Shown here one piece after another: positions 1-7,680 of a stretch of DNA of 10,953 nt (position 1 is the stretch's first letter; each line of letters starts with the position of its first letter). Made by a program: the position numbers and the translations under genes. Under the pieces are notes generated by a model that worked only from the letters and a program-made list of their open reading frames with translations, ran no database searches and was not told the DNA's origin. Where the stretch lies: NCBI GenBank assembly GCA_004335635.1, contig QAXH01000576.1, positions 1 to 10,953 on the forward strand, in the 5' to 3' direction. This DNA is from Chloromonas sp. AAM2. Lineage: Eukaryota > Chlorophyta > Chlorophyceae > Chlamydomonadales > Chlamydomonadaceae.

Positions 1-141
1 TCTTCCCGGAACCCATGACTTCCCAATCCGCCCTCTCCTGTACTGCACAGGTACTGCAATTTCCTGTACCCACGCACACTGGCTACCCTAGCACTAGACC
101 ACAACCTTGCCTTAATCCAACCCCTGGGCAGCCCTGCTTAC
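1..141. other. Intron 11 of the SAC9-like gene (incomplete)
   Basis: This follows the strong GTAAGC donor of the catalytic exon. I searched the minus strand for the next expected SAC9 segment (the helix after the P-loop) and did not find it, so the intron probably runs past the left edge. Confidence 0.6.
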
Positions 142-348
142 CTGCACCGCTCCGAAGAACGAGCCCACGTTGGTTCTGTCCAGCGAGTCCGCGCAGTTGT
201 ACCTGGCCACGCCCCGCTGCTGCCGGAACCACCTGGCCTGCCAGCCCAGCCCGGCGCTGCTGAGGCACCGCTCGCTGGACAGACCACTGGGGTCGTTGGG
301 GGAGGGCTCCATGCCGGAACGGGCTAGGTCGTAGTGGTCCGGGCCGAC
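142..348 (-). other. Catalytic exon of the SAC9-like gene (CX5R(T) loop)
   Basis: This 69-codon exon encodes the SAC-domain P-loop. The sequence RYNCADSLDRTN (translated from about 166-201) gives the CX5RT signature with the nucleophile Cys followed by A-D-S-L-D and the phosphate-binding Arg. Most SAC phosphatases read CIDCLDRT here; CADSLDRT is the form I know from plant SAC9. The acceptor is at 349-350 after a CA repeat, and the donor GTAAGC is at 136-141. Both boundaries are phase 0. Confidence 0.9.
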
Positions 349-349
349 C

Positions 350-385
<36 letters not shown>

Positions 386-3300
386 TTTGTCTGTTTACAT
401 TTAAATTGCTTCACAAGTGGCACAACTTTTTTCACTTTCCTTCCCCTGGCGTAAGCATCAACGGCGCATCTGAGCAAATAGCATGTCTCGCTCGGCCATG
501 ACTGCAATCAAGCCATCTGTCAATGGGCGTATGACTATCTGTACGTCGCCGCAATCCACGAAAATCATCACTTTTTATAGCCCTTGCCCTGTGAAGGTCC
601 ATCACACACCATGCCCAGCTTCACGTGGAATGGCCAGGCTCTATTTGACCAGAGCGTGTTCTGTTGGCTAGACTTCAAGAAATACATTACAATACTTAAA
701 CATGTTCCTATTCTTTTCTGTTCCCACAGTCGTTCCAAAAGCTGCGGCCCAAAGTATCCACTTCCCCTGGCCTTACCCCTCCCCCCCTTCCCTGCCTAGT
801 CTCGTTCCGCTTTAGAATCGTTTGCAATGCGGTCCAAAATATCCAGTCCGCCTGGCGCAATCCCCCCCAATCCCGCCCGCCCCAAGCCCTGCCTTTACCC
901 ACCTTCGTGAGGGTCCCGAGCGCGAACCTGTGCTGCGGCAGGATGTCCTTGACCGTGTTCCAGAACGCCGCCACCAGCTCGTGGCTGCCCAGCTGCTTGT
1001 CCAGCTCGTGCCAGTCTAAAGCAATGTACTGAAGGGGGATCTTGTGCTCACGCCGGATGGCGTTGCACATCTGTGATGCAGTAGGGTGGTGGTGTGGAGT
1101 GGGTTAGCAAGAGTGGTGGGGCAGAGCTGCTGGTAAAGAGCTTGAAAAAGGATAGTGAGAAGGGGTCAGCCAAACAAGCACGAGCTTGATTCAGACACGC
1201 ACAGTGGTCCCGCGTCAGCACAGAGGAGTTCAACAAACATAAACCTACCATGTAACATTCTGCTGGTGTCAAGCGTGACCTATCATGCCTTTGCGCACGT
1301 GCAAAGGCACTGTGAGACACAACATGCCAGAACCAGATGGCTTCCATTGTACGTCATGCATGCTTGAACTGCCGGCCATCCTTTGCCTGGCGTTTGCCTT
1401 CACCGGTCACTTGCCCTGGTTTCACAGTCTTCCCAGCTACATAGCCCAGCACTGGTCTACTGCCGCTGTCTCTCTCTGTGATGAGCATGCATGCGTGCAA
1501 AGTACTCACAAAGTCAAAGGCCGTAGCGAGCTTGGCCTCCGACCTGTCCCTGTCCGGCGTGCCCTTCCGCAGCAGGCTCACAAACACAAGCGGGACGGCA
1601 AGCGACGCGTCATGAGGCACAGTCCCATTCCCCGCTGCGGCCCCCCCGGCGTCTCCAGCCCCGTTTCCCGCACTAACGCTACTAGTGCCAGCAGGGGTGG
1701 ACAGGGACGGGCCTGACTGATCCACTGCTGCAGCCTGGCTGGGCGAGTCCTCGGGATCGAGCTGAGGCACGGGGCAGTAACGTTTTTGTAACCGCCGTGC
1801 ATACCTGTGGAAAACATTCAAACAAGCACAGAGTGATGACTGTCAATCAAAGTCAAGTTGTGATCTGACCTATGGTTGGCGTTTTAGGGGGNNNTTTGGG
1901 GGGGGGGGGGGGTTGTCCTGGGGCCCCTGCTGGCCAAAATCGACTTATAGGTCTGAAATTATTATTCCTGCTACCTCCTGAAACAAGCACACAATGATGA
2001 CTGTCAATATCAAAGCCGTTTTGCCTTCATCGCAATTTTGACAACAGTCTGAGACCTTTCCCTACCGCCAGTCTCCCCAGTTGCTTCCCCAGATACGACA
2101 GCAGACTCCTTGCTCTACCGCAAGCCCTTGCCCTGTGCCACCCTATCCTAGGCCCCTGACCTACACATGCGCGTCTGATTTTCCATTCAATAGCGTGAGA
2201 CAATGCACACCTGCACGAGCCCTTGAACGTCCTCTGTTCCTTGATCTTAATCTCGGCCTCGCCCAGCCCGTTGTTCTTCATGTGCACGCCCCACCACAGC
2301 GGCACGCTGCCCCGGCGCCACGTGTAGCGCGACCAGCTCACGGGCTGACCCTCGCGCAGCGCCTTGCGCCAGATTACCTGGGAAGCAGGAGCCAGACACG
2401 GCCGCTGCCACATGCTGCTGCCAGGCACTTCCACTGTCATGATAGCAATGTAAGTATGCTGCCAGGCACGTTCTGCTGCCATACACTGCTTGAATTACCA
2501 AATATAAGGAGAATGCGGCAAGCAGGAGACGCACACCAACACCTGCTAGGAACAGTCACACTGAATGCCAAGAATGCGTGCCGTGTGCTGTCAACGCAGA
2601 CAAGGAGAGCACTCAACAAATCAGCAACAATGAATCGCCATTCCGTATCGCCCAAAAGTTCGATTGTTCATCTGCAGCGCACAGGCTGATGGTTAGCTCC
2701 ATGGTGCTCTGGGCAAATCTGTGAATGTCTGCCTATCCGTACCCCAGCGTGCAGCCGCACACCCCTGAACCTCACCTGCTCCACCTCGATCTCATTGGCT
2801 GGCTCTGCGTAGTCATTGAGCCCCCGCGCCTTGTATCTAGGCCCCACATGCAGCCGCCCACGCCTGGAGATGAGCGCAACCGAGTAGGGGGCACCGTCAT
2901 AGTCAAGGAGGGGACGCTCCTCGCACAAACCCTGCAGGTTGGTTGGACAGTTGGTAGATGGTTGGATAGTTGGTCAGCACGTGACCAATCCTTTTGCAGA
3001 GCCTTGATGGTGGTTAATGATTATGGTGTGCGGTAAATGTGTAACAACGAGACAGAGAGTGCATATCCATGTTGTTTTCCACTTTTTACGTTACTGGTTT
3101 TCAGCTTTTTTGCTGTGCAACCACGAGCGCCAAGAGGGCTAGCCACGAATATCTGCATGTCATGCACACTCCGTATGCATGCATGAACACTCCTGCACGT
3201 GACACATCACCCGCATGATTTGCATGCTCCCATGCATGAGCCCTTGCATGCATGATCCCATGCATGAGTCCTTGCATGCCCCACCTGCATGAGCGCTGGG

Positions 3301-5781
3301 CACAGGAAGTCCAGCCCCACGTTTCTAAACGAGCACGTGAGCCACCTGTTCCACACGAACTCCCAGCTGGGCTGCGTGGCAGGCCTGTAGCTGGGGAAGG
3401 GCCGGGTCAGGTCGATGGTCTCACAGAAGTAGTGGGCGCCTGTCCATGCAGCATACAACAGTAGCAACCCGTTGCAGTGCACATCCGTATAGCAGTGCAT
3501 GTCAACAGGGCAACACAAAGATGCTTTAGCAGCCCATGCTGGCTGCCGTTGCTTCCACCTCAACTCCACTACTGATAGGCTTGGATTTGAGAGCAGGTGC
3601 TGAGCCAGGCCCATTGCCATAACCACAATGCATGCTGCAGCCAAGCATGTGCCCTGGGGCACTGGTCAGTTGGCAAGACTGTGTAGTGCATGAGCATGGG
3701 GCATGTGCACAGGCATTTGGACTGACCATTGAGTGGCCACGTGCTGTGTGTGCCTACGTGCTGTGTTTGCCCAGCCGTCACACGGTGATGTCTGGCAGTC
3801 ACATGGTCATCCAGGCTGCATGCCCATGCACTGTGTGTGCCATGCATTCACAAGGTGATGCCAGGCTGCATGTCCGTGCGCTTTGTGTGCCATGCATTCA
3901 CAAGGTGATGCCAGGCTGCATGCCCATGCACTGTGTGTGCCATGCATTCACAAGGTGATGCCAGGCTGCATGTCCGTGCGCTTTGTGTGCCATGCAATCA
4001 CATGGTGAATCAGGGCTGCATGTCCATGTACTGTGTGGAACATGCAGTGACATGATGCATTAGGGCTGTGTGTCCATGTGCTGTATGCGCCATGCAGTCG
4101 CATGGTGATCCCAGGCTCTATGCCCGTGTGCTACATGTGCCATGCAGTAACATGCTGATGTCAGGCTGTATGCCCTTGGGCTGGGCGCCTGCAGCTACAC
4201 GGCTGCATGGACTGCCATGCAATGACCTGGCCTGTGCCCACCGTAAAACCATGCTACCACCTGCACCATCGGCTGCAAAAGGGCGGCTGATGCAAATGGT
4301 CTGGCCTGTCATGGTCCCTCCACGAGGAACTACATGCTCAGTCACAGCCATGCGCTCCGTGCACGGCAGTGCTGCTGCTGCCTGGACCATGCTGCATGGA
4401 ACGATTGTGCTGCTGCTGCATGGCACATGCTGCTGGCCTGATCTGCGGGCTTTGCTGCACCGCTGGCCTGTTCTGCGGGCTTTGCTGCACCGCTGCCCTG
4501 TGCTGCGGCAAATGGCTCTGCTGTATGCTGGCCCATGATGCGGGAGACGCTTGTGCTGCTCCACTGCACTGTGCTAACAAGAGTAGTGCTGCTGCCGCGT
4601 TGGCCTATGCTGCAGCCTGCAAGGAACGTTCCCGCTGCTCCGCTGCCCTGCGCTGTCAGGAAACACTCTGCTGCTACGCTGGCCTGGGTCGTTTCTGTTG
4701 CTTCGCTTGCCTGTGCTGCAGCTACCAGCCAGCCTGCGTGTACCCAGTTCTGCAGCCTGCATGCCTACCCTCGTAGTGCAGCAGCTTGCATGCCCATGTG
4801 GTAGCGCCAGCTACACATTTCATGCCTCCATGCACGTGTCTCACCATCAATAGGGAAGGTGATGATCTTGTCCACGCCCCTGCTGTACTCTTCCCGCTGG
4901 GGCGTTGACAAAATAGCCTCTGGATCAATGGGTGTCTGCCCTTGGGCCATGGCAATCAACGTGGGAGACTGCAGACAGGCGGCAAGGGAGGTGTGTCAGC
5001 TGCTGCGCATGGTAGGAAGGCATGCTGAGTCAGTGGGGTCAGCAGCCACTTGGCGCACCTGGAGAGGGACTTTGTGCCACTTTGACGTGACGACTGTCTT
5101 GACCTGATGGTTGCCAGGAAGTGTGGCAGCAACGCGTGCCTTTTCTACTAAGAGGAGAAGCCCGGTGTGTCCAACCACCACATAGCCAAGGGCGTGTTTG
5201 CCTGTGCCCAGAATCTGCACGCAGCAAGGCGAGCCAGAGTCAGCTGCGTGCTTTGGCGCATTCGCCATGCTCAAGGTTCTGCTGGTTGCTTACCTCCAGC
5301 GGGCCTTCGTGTTTCAGGAACTCAAAAGCTTGCGCCTGCGCAGACAGCACGACCAGCTCCCATGCGTTCATGCAAAATGCCCAGTCCGTATGAGCAACAA
5401 TGTAGTACCAATACATTGGTATCACCATGTCGGCAAGGCGGGTAAGAAGCTACTGCGGGCATAAGGGGGCATCACCTCAGTTGGGAACATGTCCCGTCCA
5501 TAGGTCTGCGTAAACTTCAGTGCGCCAGACACCGGATCAATCGTAATAATTTGGACGTGTCGCCTGCGCAGCGAGTGGGGTAGGACGGTCAGCCGCAGCC
5601 GAGACCTACGTAAAGCCCTTCCTAGATTGCAAGCTGGATTTTGAAGCCGGCTGCACCTGAGCGAGCTCTTTGCCAGAATGTAGTATCTGGACTTGGAGGG
5701 GATGAAGCATAAAGAAATCGACGAGGATAGTTCCAATGGCTTGATGCCATGCGCAGCTCCTCCTTGCGCCTGCGCCTCCAT
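142..5781 (-). CDS. SAC9: SAC9-like phosphoinositide phosphatase, N-terminal part (11 exons, 3' end outside window)
   Basis: Role from the family: removes phosphate from phosphoinositides such as PI(4,5)P2 at the cytoplasmic face of membranes. Exons in order: 5657-5781, 5476-5563, 5294-5335, 5059-5214, 4845-4968, 3285-3439, 2776-2931, 2211-2377, 1510-1804, 903-1070, 142-348. All introns are GT..AG, all phases agree, and 561 codons result. The ATG at 5781 sits in GCCATGG, and an in-frame TAA lies at 5815-5817. Landmarks: residues about 33-57 hold YYILAKSS..IITIDP; then ETIDLTRPFPS and EFVWNRWL (exon 6), GRLHVGPRYKARGL..EIEVEQ (exon 7), YTWRRGSVPLWWG (exon 8), and the P-loop NCADSLDRTN with Cys544 and Arg550 (exon 11). 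Each block has a counterpart, in the same order, in Arabidopsis SAC9 as I recall it. Plant SAC9 is about 1,600 residues, so roughly two thirds is missing to the left. Exon 9 carries a low-complexity insert. The SAC family is near certain; the SAC9 subfamily very likely. Confidence 0.9.
353..383. repeat. (TG)n microsatellite, about 15 units, next to a 3' splice site
   Basis: An uninterrupted GT/TG run. On the coding (minus) strand it is a CA run ending in CGCAG, the acceptor of the catalytic exon that begins at 348. The rest of this 554-nt intron (349-902) has no gene; it also holds a diverged duplication at about 730-880. Confidence 0.95.
730..880. repeat. Diverged tandem duplication inside intron 10
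   Basis: The segments at about 730-790 and 817-880 share an ordered series of blocks: TCGTT, TGCGG, CCAAA, TATCCA, CCTGGC and a C-run. The offset is about 84 nt. Both copies are intronic and show no conserved reading frame. Confidence 0.6.
1071..1509. other. Intron 9 of the SAC9-like gene, with a 9-bp hairpin
   Basis: The 439-nt intron runs from a GTGAGT donor (after GACTTT) to an acceptor CATCACAG. It contains a perfect inverted repeat at 1286-1309: TGCCTTTGC, a six-base loop GCACGT, then GCAAAGGCA. No coding segment is recognised. Confidence 0.75.
1805..2210. other. Intron 8 of the SAC9-like gene, with assembly gap and direct repeats
   Basis: This 406-nt intron lies between the donor GTGTGC and the acceptor TCCACAG. 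It has three N bases at 1892-1894, a run of 15 G at 1898-1912, and two similar copies of an AACAAGCACA..GATGACTGTCAAT segment at 1821-1853 and 1982-2015, separated by 128 nt. The sequence around the N bases is unreliable. Confidence 0.8.
1821..2015. repeat. Pair of about 33-nt direct repeats flanking the G-run
   Basis: Copy 1 at 1821-1853 and copy 2 at 1982-2015 share AACAAGCACA and TGATGACTGTCAAT with a few differences. They bracket the poly-G/N segment. They could be a local duplication or the scar of an inserted sequence. Confidence 0.65.
2378..2775. other. Intron 7 of the SAC9-like gene
   Basis: This 398-nt intron runs from donor GTGAGG to acceptor CTTCCCAG. It contains TGCTGCCAGGCAC twice (near 2415 and 2458). 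I see no gene or conserved element otherwise. Confidence 0.75.
2932..3284. other. Intron 6 of the SAC9-like gene
   Basis: This 353-nt intron runs from donor GTGGGG to acceptor CCTGCAG. It carries a 19-nt imperfect tandem repeat at 2941-2978 (GGTTGGAYAGTTGGT core) next to its 3' end, and CATGCATG-rich repeats at its 5' end (3165-3284). No coding potential recognised. Confidence 0.75.
3226..3290. repeat. 28-nt CATGCATGAG repeat abutting a 5' splice site
   Basis: CATGCATGAG followed by CCTTGCATGC recurs at 3231 and 3259, a 28-nt spacing, and a third CATGAG lies at 3288. The SAC9-like exon 6 ends at 3285, so the repeat starts right at its donor and reaches the last codons of the exon. Confidence 0.75.
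3811..4190. repeat. 50-bp tandem repeat, about 7.6 copies, with 100-bp A-B-A-B order
   Basis: Units begin at 3811, 3861, 3911, 3961, 4011, 4061, 4111 and 4161, each opening with a form of CCAGGCTGCA. Units 1 and 3 are identical, reading TGCCCATGCACTGTGTGTGC in the middle. Units 2 and 4 read TGTCCGTGCGCTTTGTGTGC there, so the newest amplification copied a two-unit, 100-bp block. Later units are increasingly diverged. A degenerate copy may precede 3811. Confidence 0.95.
4435..4510. repeat. 30-bp tandem repeat in a CTG/TGC-rich tract
   Basis: Units start at 4435, 4465 and 4495 with GGCCTG or GCCCTG and contain TCTGCGGGCTTTGCTGCACC; the third is partial. The wider tract at 4360-4720 is rich in TGCTG. 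Being a multiple of three, the unit gives long open frames on both strands that should not be read as genes. Confidence 0.85.
5294..5335 (-). other. 42-nt micro-exon of the SAC9-like gene
   Basis: The exon has 14 codons reading AQAFEFLKHEGPLE, between a CTGCGCAG acceptor and a GTAAGC donor, both phase 0. It joins FPTE of the previous exon to ILGTGKHALGYV of the next and corresponds to the SEREALDYI region of plant SAC9. The call rests on phase, splice motifs and this alignment from memory; a transcript would settle it. Confidence 0.75.
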
Positions 5782-6900
5782 GGCGAGGCAGGCAGGACTA
5801 GTAAAGCTACACGCTTACGCTGCATCTGCTGTTCGTGGTTTGGCAAGCCATCGTGACTGCCGCACAGGATACTAGTATATGGGGACAAGGGCCTGGGCCA
5901 CTTCGCTAGACCCCGACCCCGACAACGCTCGCGGCGCGAGATGAAGGTGAGCAAGTTACGGCCATGCGCCTGATCCATGCACACGCAGGGAACACCACGA
6001 AAAAAAAGGCAATGCGGTTAAACAACCGTTAGTACAATAACTGCCACTGAGAAATGTCTCAAATGCAGCACACGCAGTTGACCACGGCTGTCAGCACTTG
6101 CTCTGACGCGCACGGTGCATGTAGCCATAACAAAGCCACATTTTACACACGTACACACACCGTCACACACAGACACACAGGGCTTGCCATGCACAGACTG
6201 GCTCTCACGCGTTCTAGCTTGCACTGCTGCTGCGTTTTACTCTCATCCACACAAGCATGGCCACGCGTCATACCACCAATGCATAAGTTTTGCCATGACC
6301 ACAGGGTATGGCAGAGTGACCTGACGAAGTATCAGGACCTGAACATCCAGCAAACAAAATGAGCGCTCGCTAATGGCTTCAAATTCAAAAGCTGCCAGGC
6401 TGTGTGGTGCTTGAGTGATCATCCCGATTAATGGGGTCATGGCCTGAAGAGAGGCCTGAAGAGAGGCCATTGGGCGGCGTGGAATTTAGGAGCGTAGGTT
6501 TTAGGATCGGCCTGCCCTGCCAGTCAGGCCATGCTGCCCAAACCACCACCGCCTCCATCAACCTGGCTATCAACACCGCTCTAGTGAGTGCACCTTAAGG
6601 CATCACCAATGATTAGGTCACCACCCAGCCAGTGGCAGAAGTTATCGCCACCCGCCTCCTTGGGGAGGCAGAAGTTATGGCGCACAACAAGGGCCTGCGG
6701 ATACTAGCAGCACCACCACTGCTCGATTCCTCTCCGCCTAATCAGTGATGCAGGTGAGCATGAGAGCACAGTGAGTGGCTGGAGGGTTGTCATACTCTAT
6801 GATAGGATATGCTCAACGGTATTGCTTGTGCAGTTCTGGGGCAATTTGACGTGTAACTGTGTGAGTTTTCTTGTGTCTCGTTGTATTGGCTGATGGGAAC
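5782..6900. other. 5' flank of the SAC9-like gene; no convincing gene
   Basis: This should hold the 5' UTR and promoter of the gene starting at 5781. A weak minus-strand AT-rich stretch (CCATATACTAGT, about 5871-5882) is not a clear TATA box. Other contents are a short A-run at 5999-6007, CA-rich sequence at 6145-6180, two and a half copies of GGCCTGAAGAGA at 6441-6468, and GGCAGAAGTTAT twice near 6634 and 6667. Some plus-strand splice-like motifs are treated as a finding. The promoter position cannot be fixed from sequence. Confidence 0.5.
6441..6468. repeat. 12-nt tandem repeat GGCCTGAAGAGA
   Basis: Two complete units followed by GGCC, in the intergenic region. It lies in no recognised gene. 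Confidence 0.85.
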
Positions 6901-6908
6901 CATTGTGT

Positions 6909-6941
6909 GAACTGGCAAACTTCCCAGAACTGGCAAACTTC
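6909..6941. repeat. 18-nt direct repeat GAACTGGCAAACTTC
   Basis: The 15-base block occurs twice with three bases between, in intergenic DNA downstream of the SMYD4-like gene. Confidence 0.85.
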
Positions 6942-7014
6942 TTTTTGTTCGAGCACTTCTTGAGCATCGCTAGTTTACGAGTTGATGTCTTCTTGCCTGA
7001 CCCCCTCGCGGCAC

Positions 7015-7019
7015 TTACA
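7015..7019 (-). terminator. Candidate polyadenylation signal TGTAA for the SMYD4-like gene
   Basis: TTACA on the plus strand gives TGTAA on the coding strand, the usual volvocine polyadenylation signal. It is the first one I see downstream of the stop codon at 7681 and would give a 3' UTR of about 660 nt, a normal length for these algae. The five-base motif is common by chance. Confidence 0.45.
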
Positions 7020-7680
7020 AATCTGACGTGAATTGCTAGTGTGACATGCCTAAATAGGATGTGGCAGTGTAACCTTAGTCCAATCGACTAAGGCAGGTAT
7101 AACACGACCCGCCTATCAACGGCCCTACAGTGCAAGTTACCGTGTGAGTGGAGCGCACTCCGCAACAAAAGCATGACCTCCATCAACAGCATAAATATTC
7201 AAATCAGTCATCACACCAGAGTAGAAAGGTGATTGGTGACGTTGCTCAATCCTGGAATGTTCGCTTTCTCTCTTCCACTCTTGGCATCCCTTTTTCTGAG
7301 ACACGTGCGGCAAGCAAAAAGCAAGCGGAAAGCAAGGGTCACTCCTTTCACACACGTGGTAGCCTCCAGGAGCCTCTGCAAGTTGAGGTCTAACCGGCGC
7401 CACGCCCTGCACTACACATGCCCTCTAGTGCTCGACTGAACAGCAGCAAACGCACACTGAACCCAATAGTTGTGATGTCAGGCATCTGTCAGGCACGCTC
7501 AACAGGCGTGTGGACCGATGACCAAACGCAGGTTCACCGTCAGTATCCTGTCCCGTGAAGTGAATGCAAAGGTCTGAGGGCCTGCTGATTTGGTTTCGAC
7601 TCTGGAACATATGGCCATGCCAATGGCCATGCAGCCAGAACAAACACCAACCTCCACAACCCGACACACAACGCATTGTT
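7020..7680 (-). other. Presumed 3' UTR of the SMYD4-like gene
   Basis: The stretch between the TGA at 7681-7683 and the candidate TGTAA. It contains no recognised coding segment on either strand and includes the hairpin at 7073-7093. Confidence 0.45.
7073..7093. other. Perfect 8-bp hairpin
   Basis: CCTTAGTC, loop CAATC, GACTAAGG. It lies in the presumed 3' UTR, about 55 nt before the candidate TGTAA on the coding strand. It does not match the histone 3' stem-loop consensus. Confidence 0.7.

Larger units (their letters stand above)
3440..4844. other. Intron 5 of the SAC9-like gene (1.4 kb repeat field)
   Basis: By far the longest intron seen here. The donor GTGAGA splits a Gly codon after FPID, and the acceptor GGACAG gives GAHYFC. 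Contents on the plus strand: CATG-rich sequence at 3440-3760, a 50-bp tandem repeat at 3811-4190, and CTG/TGC-rich sequence with a 30-bp repeat at 4360-4720. Long open frames across it come from repeat composition. No transposon protein motif was recognised. Confidence 0.8.

Noticed and set aside
1892..1912. G-quadruplex or structural signal in the G15 run.
   Set aside because: It adjoins three undetermined bases, so homopolymer length and sequence are not reliable.
3811..4190. CRISPR array.
   Set aside because: The 50-bp units adjoin with no unique spacers and sit in an intron of a eukaryotic gene; this is a tandem satellite.
4369..4776. Cysteine-rich open frames on the plus strand, like a small Cys-rich protein.
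   Set aside because: They arise from the TGC/CTG-rich 30-bp repeat inside an intron; both strands and several frames are open for the same reason.
5453..5475. A 23-nt intron right after FPTE.
   Set aside because: Too short for splicing and it leads into a stop; the acceptor at 5336-5337 gives a frame that matches plant SAC9.
5622..5984. Longer upstream start for the SAC9-like gene (minus-strand frame from 5984).
   Set aside because: It is in a different frame from the SAC9-like exon and runs through the first intron. An in-frame TAA at 5815-5817 precedes the ATG at 5781.
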